Origin: Flavobacterium sp.
GTDB lineage: Bacteria; Bacteroidota; Bacteroidia; Flavobacteriales; Flavobacteriaceae
Direction: 5' to 3'
DNA: 64,000 bases
Assembly: GCF_017744675.1 (NCBI RefSeq)
Contig: NZ_JAGIAV010000008.1
Location: forward strand, 124,001-188,000
Shown here piece after piece: positions 61,356-64,000 of the stretch. Numbering within the stretch: position 1 is the first letter of the stretch; each line of letters starts with the position of its first letter. The notes under the pieces were generated by a model. It was not told the origin of the DNA and searched no databases. It worked only from the letters and a program-made list of their open reading frames with translations. The translations under genes and the position numbers were made by a program.

Positions 61356-61676
61356 ATGAAAAATATATTATTAGTGACATTCCTTTTTATTGGAATCGCT
61401 GTACAAGCACAAAGCAAAAAGAAATTTGATAAACCAACAGTAGTTGAAGCTTCATGCGGAGAATGCCAATTCGGAATGAAAGGCAAAAGCTGTGATTTAG
61501 CTGTTCGCATTGACGGAAAAAGCTATTTTGTTGACGGAACAACGATTCACGATCACGGAGATGCGCATTCAGAAAAAGGTTTTTGCAATGCTATCAGCAA
61601 AGCTTTAGTTACGGGAGAAATTGTAAACAACAGATTCAAAGCAACATCATTCACTTTAATAGACGATAAAAAATAA
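61356..61676 (+). CDS. Small secreted cysteine protein (DUF6370-like)
   Basis: The 106 residues have a signal peptide (KNILLVTFLFIGIAVQA) and then C34-GE-C37, C46 and C77 with HDHGDAH nearby (residues 65-71), a possible metal or thiol site. The set resembles the DUF6370 family as I recall it, of unknown function. The next gene starts on the TAATG overlap, so the two are translationally coupled. A link between this protein and the Crp/Fnr regulator is inference. Confidence 0.75.
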   Translation: MKNILLVTFLFIGIAVQAQSKKKFDKPTVVEASCGECQFGMKGKSCDLAVRIDGKSYFVDGTTIHDHGDAHSEKGFCNAISKALVTGEIVNNRFKATSFTLIDDKK

Positions 61677-62251
61677 TGGCATTAATTCTCGAAAATATTG
61701 CCAAACACGTTTCTCTGACTCCAGAAGAACAGGCGCTTTTTTTATCTAAAGTAGAAACAAATACATACAAAGCCAAGACGCTTTTGTTAAATGCGGGCGA
61801 AGTTTGCACGCATTCTTATTTTGTAAATTCTGGTATTTTAAGAAGTTTCAATATCAACGATAATATTGTTGAGCATGTACTTTCATTTGCCTGCGAAGGC
61901 TGGTGGATGAGCGATATGTACAGTTACTTTTCGCAGAAACCAGGACAGCTTTTTATTGAAGTTTTAGAAGAAGCAGAAGTAGTTTCTCTATCCAAAGAAA
62001 ATCAAGAGCAATTGTATCTCGAGATTCCGAAATTGGAACGTTTTTTCAGGATTTTAATTGAAAATTCATTAGTTGCGAACCAGCAGCGATTAATGGACAA
62101 CTTAAGCCTACCTGCCGAAGAACGTTTTGAAAAGTTCACTAAAAAATACGGAACATTAGTTCATAAAGTTCCTCAAAAACAAATCGCTTCTTTCATTGGT
62201 GTAACACCTGAATTTTTCAGCAAAATGAAAGCTCGCCTTTTGAAGAAATAA
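61676..62251 (+). CDS. Crp/Fnr-family transcriptional regulator
   Basis: The 191 residues show the cyclic-nucleotide-binding-like beta-roll (KAKTLLLNAGEVCTHSYFVNSGILRSFN) and a long central helix, then a C-terminal helix-turn-helix (QKQIASFIGVTPEFFSKMKAR). It has no Cys cluster for a [4Fe-4S] centre, so it is Crp-like rather than classic FNR. The effector is unknown. Its ATG overlaps the stop of the preceding gene by one base (TAATG). Confidence 0.88.
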   Translation: MALILENIAKHVSLTPEEQALFLSKVETNTYKAKTLLLNAGEVCTHSYFVNSGILRSFNINDNIVEHVLSFACEGWWMSDMYSYFSQKPGQLFIEVLEEAEVVSLSKENQEQLYLEIPKLERFFRILIENSLVANQQRLMDNLSLPAEERFEKFTKKYGTLVHKVPQKQIASFIGVTPEFFSKMKARLLKK

Positions 62252-62253
62252 AG

Positions 62254-62327
62254 TTTTCCGCCACGAATTCACGAATTTTTATTTTCAATGATTGTCGAAT
62301 AAAAATTCGTGAATTCGTGGCGGAAAA
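62254..62327. terminator. 30-bp perfect inverted repeat, bidirectional terminator
   Basis: The left arm 62254-62283 (TTTTCCGCCACGAATTCACG...) and the right arm 62298-62327 are fully complementary over 30 bp with a 14-nt loop. It lies between the converging Crp/Fnr gene and aceA. Its word CACGAATTCACGAATT is the same as in the 42747 repeat. Confidence 0.9.
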
Positions 62328-62330
62328 AAA

Positions 62331-63611
62331 TTAAAATTGCTCAACCTCCGTAGAATGTTTCATTGCGGTTATGGATGATCTTCCTATCATCACCGTATTT
62401 TGAACGGCGTCGAAATAAGAAGTTCCTACAAAAGCTTGGTGTTTTACAGCTCTGAATCCGTTTTTTTGGAGAGCGAATTCTCTTTCCTGCAATTCAGAGT
62501 AGCCCGCCATTCCGCGTTCTTTGTAGGCTTTAGACAATTCGAACATACTTGTATTCAAAGCGTGGAATCCTGCCAAAGTGATGAATTGAAAACTGTATCC
62601 CATTGCTGCCAAATCTTCTCTAAACGTTTCCATTTCGGCTACAGATAATTTCGCTGCCCAATTGAAAGAAGGAGAACAATTGTACGCCAGCATTTTATCT
62701 GGAAACTCCTTTTTCATCGCTTTTGCAAATTTTCTTGCATATTCTAAATCCGGATTACTGGTTTCCATCCAAATCAAATCAGCATACGGAGCGTAGCTCA
62801 AACCTCTAGCGATTCCCTGATCGATTCCGTTGTTTACATAAAAGAAACCTTCAGCTGTTTTTTCTCCCGTTAAGAATTTACGATCTCTTGGATCTGCATC
62901 ACTCGTTAGCAAATTAGCTGCATCAGCATCTGTTCGGGCAACAATTAAAGTTGGAACTCCCATAACATCTGAAGCCAATCTTGCTGCAATCAATTTATTA
63001 ATCGCTTCTTGAGTTGGCACCAAAACTTTTCCGCCTAAGTGTCCGCATTTTTTAGCAGAACTCAGCTGATCTTCAAAATGAACTCCAGAAGCTCCGGCCT
63101 CAATCATTGACTTCATTAATTCGAAAGCATTTAAATTGCCCCCAAAACCTGCTTCGGCGTCGGCTACAATCGGCACTAAATAATCTTTTTTATCTTCAAT
63201 ATTATTTACGGTCTGAATCTGATCGGCACGCAATAAAGCATTGTTTATCTTTTTTACCACCATCGGAACGCTGTTTACAGGATACAGTGATTGGTCAGGA
63301 TACATCTCGCCCGCCAGATTCGCATCAGCAGCAACCTGCCATCCACTCAAATAAATTGCTTCTAAACCGGCATCCACTTCCTGAATCGCCTGATTTCCCG
63401 TTAAAGCTCCCAAACCCGCTACATAATCCTGACTTTTTAACTTTCTCCATAATTTTTCTGCACCCATTTTTGCAATAGAATGCTCGATTTTATACGATCC
63501 TTGAAGCGTCACTACTTCACTTGCAGTGTAAGGACGCTCCACTCCTTTCCATCTCGGGTTCGTAATCCAATCGTTAATCAGTTCCTGAATTCTGTCTTCT
63601 GTTGTTTTCAT
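62331..63611 (-). CDS. aceA: AceA, isocitrate lyase
   Basis: Isocitrate lyase splits isocitrate into glyoxylate and succinate, the first step of the glyoxylate bypass. The 426 residues match the short bacterial form. Seen: the catalytic loop KKCGHLGGKVLVP with its Cys, ADAEAGFGG, RTDADAANLL and YNCSPSFNW. Together with the upstream malate synthase it forms a minus-strand glyoxylate unit. Confidence 0.96.
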   Translation of the reverse strand: MKTTEDRIQELINDWITNPRWKGVERPYTASEVVTLQGSYKIEHSIAKMGAEKLWRKLKSQDYVAGLGALTGNQAIQEVDAGLEAIYLSGWQVAADANLAGEMYPDQSLYPVNSVPMVVKKINNALLRADQIQTVNNIEDKKDYLVPIVADAEAGFGGNLNAFELMKSMIEAGASGVHFEDQLSSAKKCGHLGGKVLVPTQEAINKLIAARLASDVMGVPTLIVARTDADAANLLTSDADPRDRKFLTGEKTAEGFFYVNNGIDQGIARGLSYAPYADLIWMETSNPDLEYARKFAKAMKKEFPDKMLAYNCSPSFNWAAKLSVAEMETFREDLAAMGYSFQFITLAGFHALNTSMFELSKAYKERGMAGYSELQEREFALQKNGFRAVKHQAFVGTSYFDAVQNTVMIGRSSITAMKHSTEVEQF

Positions 63612-63720
63612 AAATAGTATAGTTAAGTTGGTTAGTAAGTAATAGTGTTCAGTTCACAGTTTTAAGTGTCCAGTTTTTAACTGACCTTAAAAGATCTGTG
63701 TAAATCTTTCGTTATCATTT

Positions 63721-63777
63721 TATCTGCCTGATCTGTAAAATCTGCGAGAGTTTTTTTGCTCGCAGATCACGCAGATA
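63721..63777. repeat. Hairpin between aceB and aceA
   Basis: ATCTGCGAG (63740-63748) pairs with CTCGCAGAT (63759-63767); an outer pair TATCTGC/GCAGATA encloses it (63721-63727, 63771-63777). It lies inside the aceB-aceA unit and could tune expression between the two. Confidence 0.6.
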
Positions 63778-63797
63778 GAGCAGATTTTATTTTTTAA

Positions 63798-64000
63798 TTA
63801 TAAGTACTTATAACATGGAATCGTTAAGAAATCAACGAAATCGGCATTTACAACTAGCCTCTCCAAAACTTTTTCAGCTAAAGGAAATTGCTGTTCTTCG
63901 TGTTTTTCTTCGCCTAATTCTGTTTTGATTTTCTGAAATTCATCCAAAGCCAATTCGTGATAGTACGCCAGATCTAATTTTCGTCCATTATCCAAAATCA
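63798..64000 (-). CDS. aceB: Malate synthase A, C-terminal fragment (cut by window end)
   Basis: Only the last 67 residues are in the window: DNGRKLDLAYYHELALDEF, then GEEKHEEQQFPLAEKVLERLV and DFVDFLTIPCYKYL. That is the ending of malate synthase A, which condenses glyoxylate and acetyl-CoA into malate. The frame is open through base 64000, so the gene continues outside and the apparent start near 63995 is a TTG within it. It precedes aceA on the same strand. Confidence 0.85.
   Translation of the reverse strand, partial: ILDNGRKLDLAYYHELALDEFQKIKTELGEEKHEEQQFPLAEKVLERLVVNADFVDFLTIPCYKYL

Overview
The window is a low-GC chromosomal segment from a member of the Flavobacteriia, most likely a Flavobacterium close to F. 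johnsoniae. The evidence is the gliding genes gldB and gldC next to nadE, a type IX secretion Plug-type protein, MurE with the DAP-type DNPR motif, Bacteroidota promoter elements (TAnnTTTG) before many genes, and AT-rich spacers filled with inverted repeats. No CRISPR array, prophage, insertion sequence or rRNA is visible. Almost everything is housekeeping or envelope biology.

Layout. 1-9938 (minus) is the division and cell-wall (dcw) cluster, read mraZ-rsmH-ftsL-ftsI-murE-mraY-murD-ftsW-murG, with murG cut by the window edge. In front of mraZ is an array of five AAAGTGGTA-like boxes, a good candidate MraZ operator. 10316-14760 carries an alpha/beta hydrolase, engB, gldC and gldB, nadE and an orphan LuxR-type response regulator. 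14851-20632 holds a primase whose zinc ligands are all replaced, an ECF sigma / putative anti-sigma / outer-membrane-protein operon, and a polyprenyl diphosphate synthase. 20794-28831 has a lipoprotein, rlmN, three YceI-like genes with a porin-like gene, a hendecad-repeat lipoprotein, an O-methyltransferase and a PhyH-type oxygenase. 29057-36033 contains PAP2, TatA/B, an M1 peptidase, a four-gene overlapping operon of three carboxypeptidase-regulatory-like proteins plus a DUF6702 protein, and a dipeptidase E. Then come two identical tRNA-Gly(UCC) genes, a GNAT enzyme, two convergent L,D-transpeptidases, gpmI, a DUF445 protein, map, a GxxExxY protein, a methyltransferase, a SNF2 helicase, the Plug-type protein, apaG, pruA, rsmG, a desaturase, an aminotransferase, a serine hydrolase, a DUF2383 protein, a U32 protein, purT, a small cysteine protein coupled to a Crp/Fnr regulator, and the glyoxylate pair aceA and aceB (aceB cut by the window end).

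The most interesting signals are mostly non-coding. (1) Two yceI genes share a 35-bp upstream block with an FNR/CRP-like dyad at identical spacing from the -7 promoter element. (2) The GxxExxY gene is flanked by 26-bp inverted repeats related in word content to palindromes at two other places. (3) A roughly 90-bp GC-rich folded element lies at 57037-57126. (4) A 28-bp repeat occurs three times, each 9-13 nt after a stop codon on the coding strand. (5) Many spacers hold long perfect or nested inverted repeats. Among proteins, the zinc-less DnaG and the three-paralog CarboxypepD_reg operon merit a second look. Start codons were moved downstream of the longest frame where a signal peptide, family length or promoter position required it.
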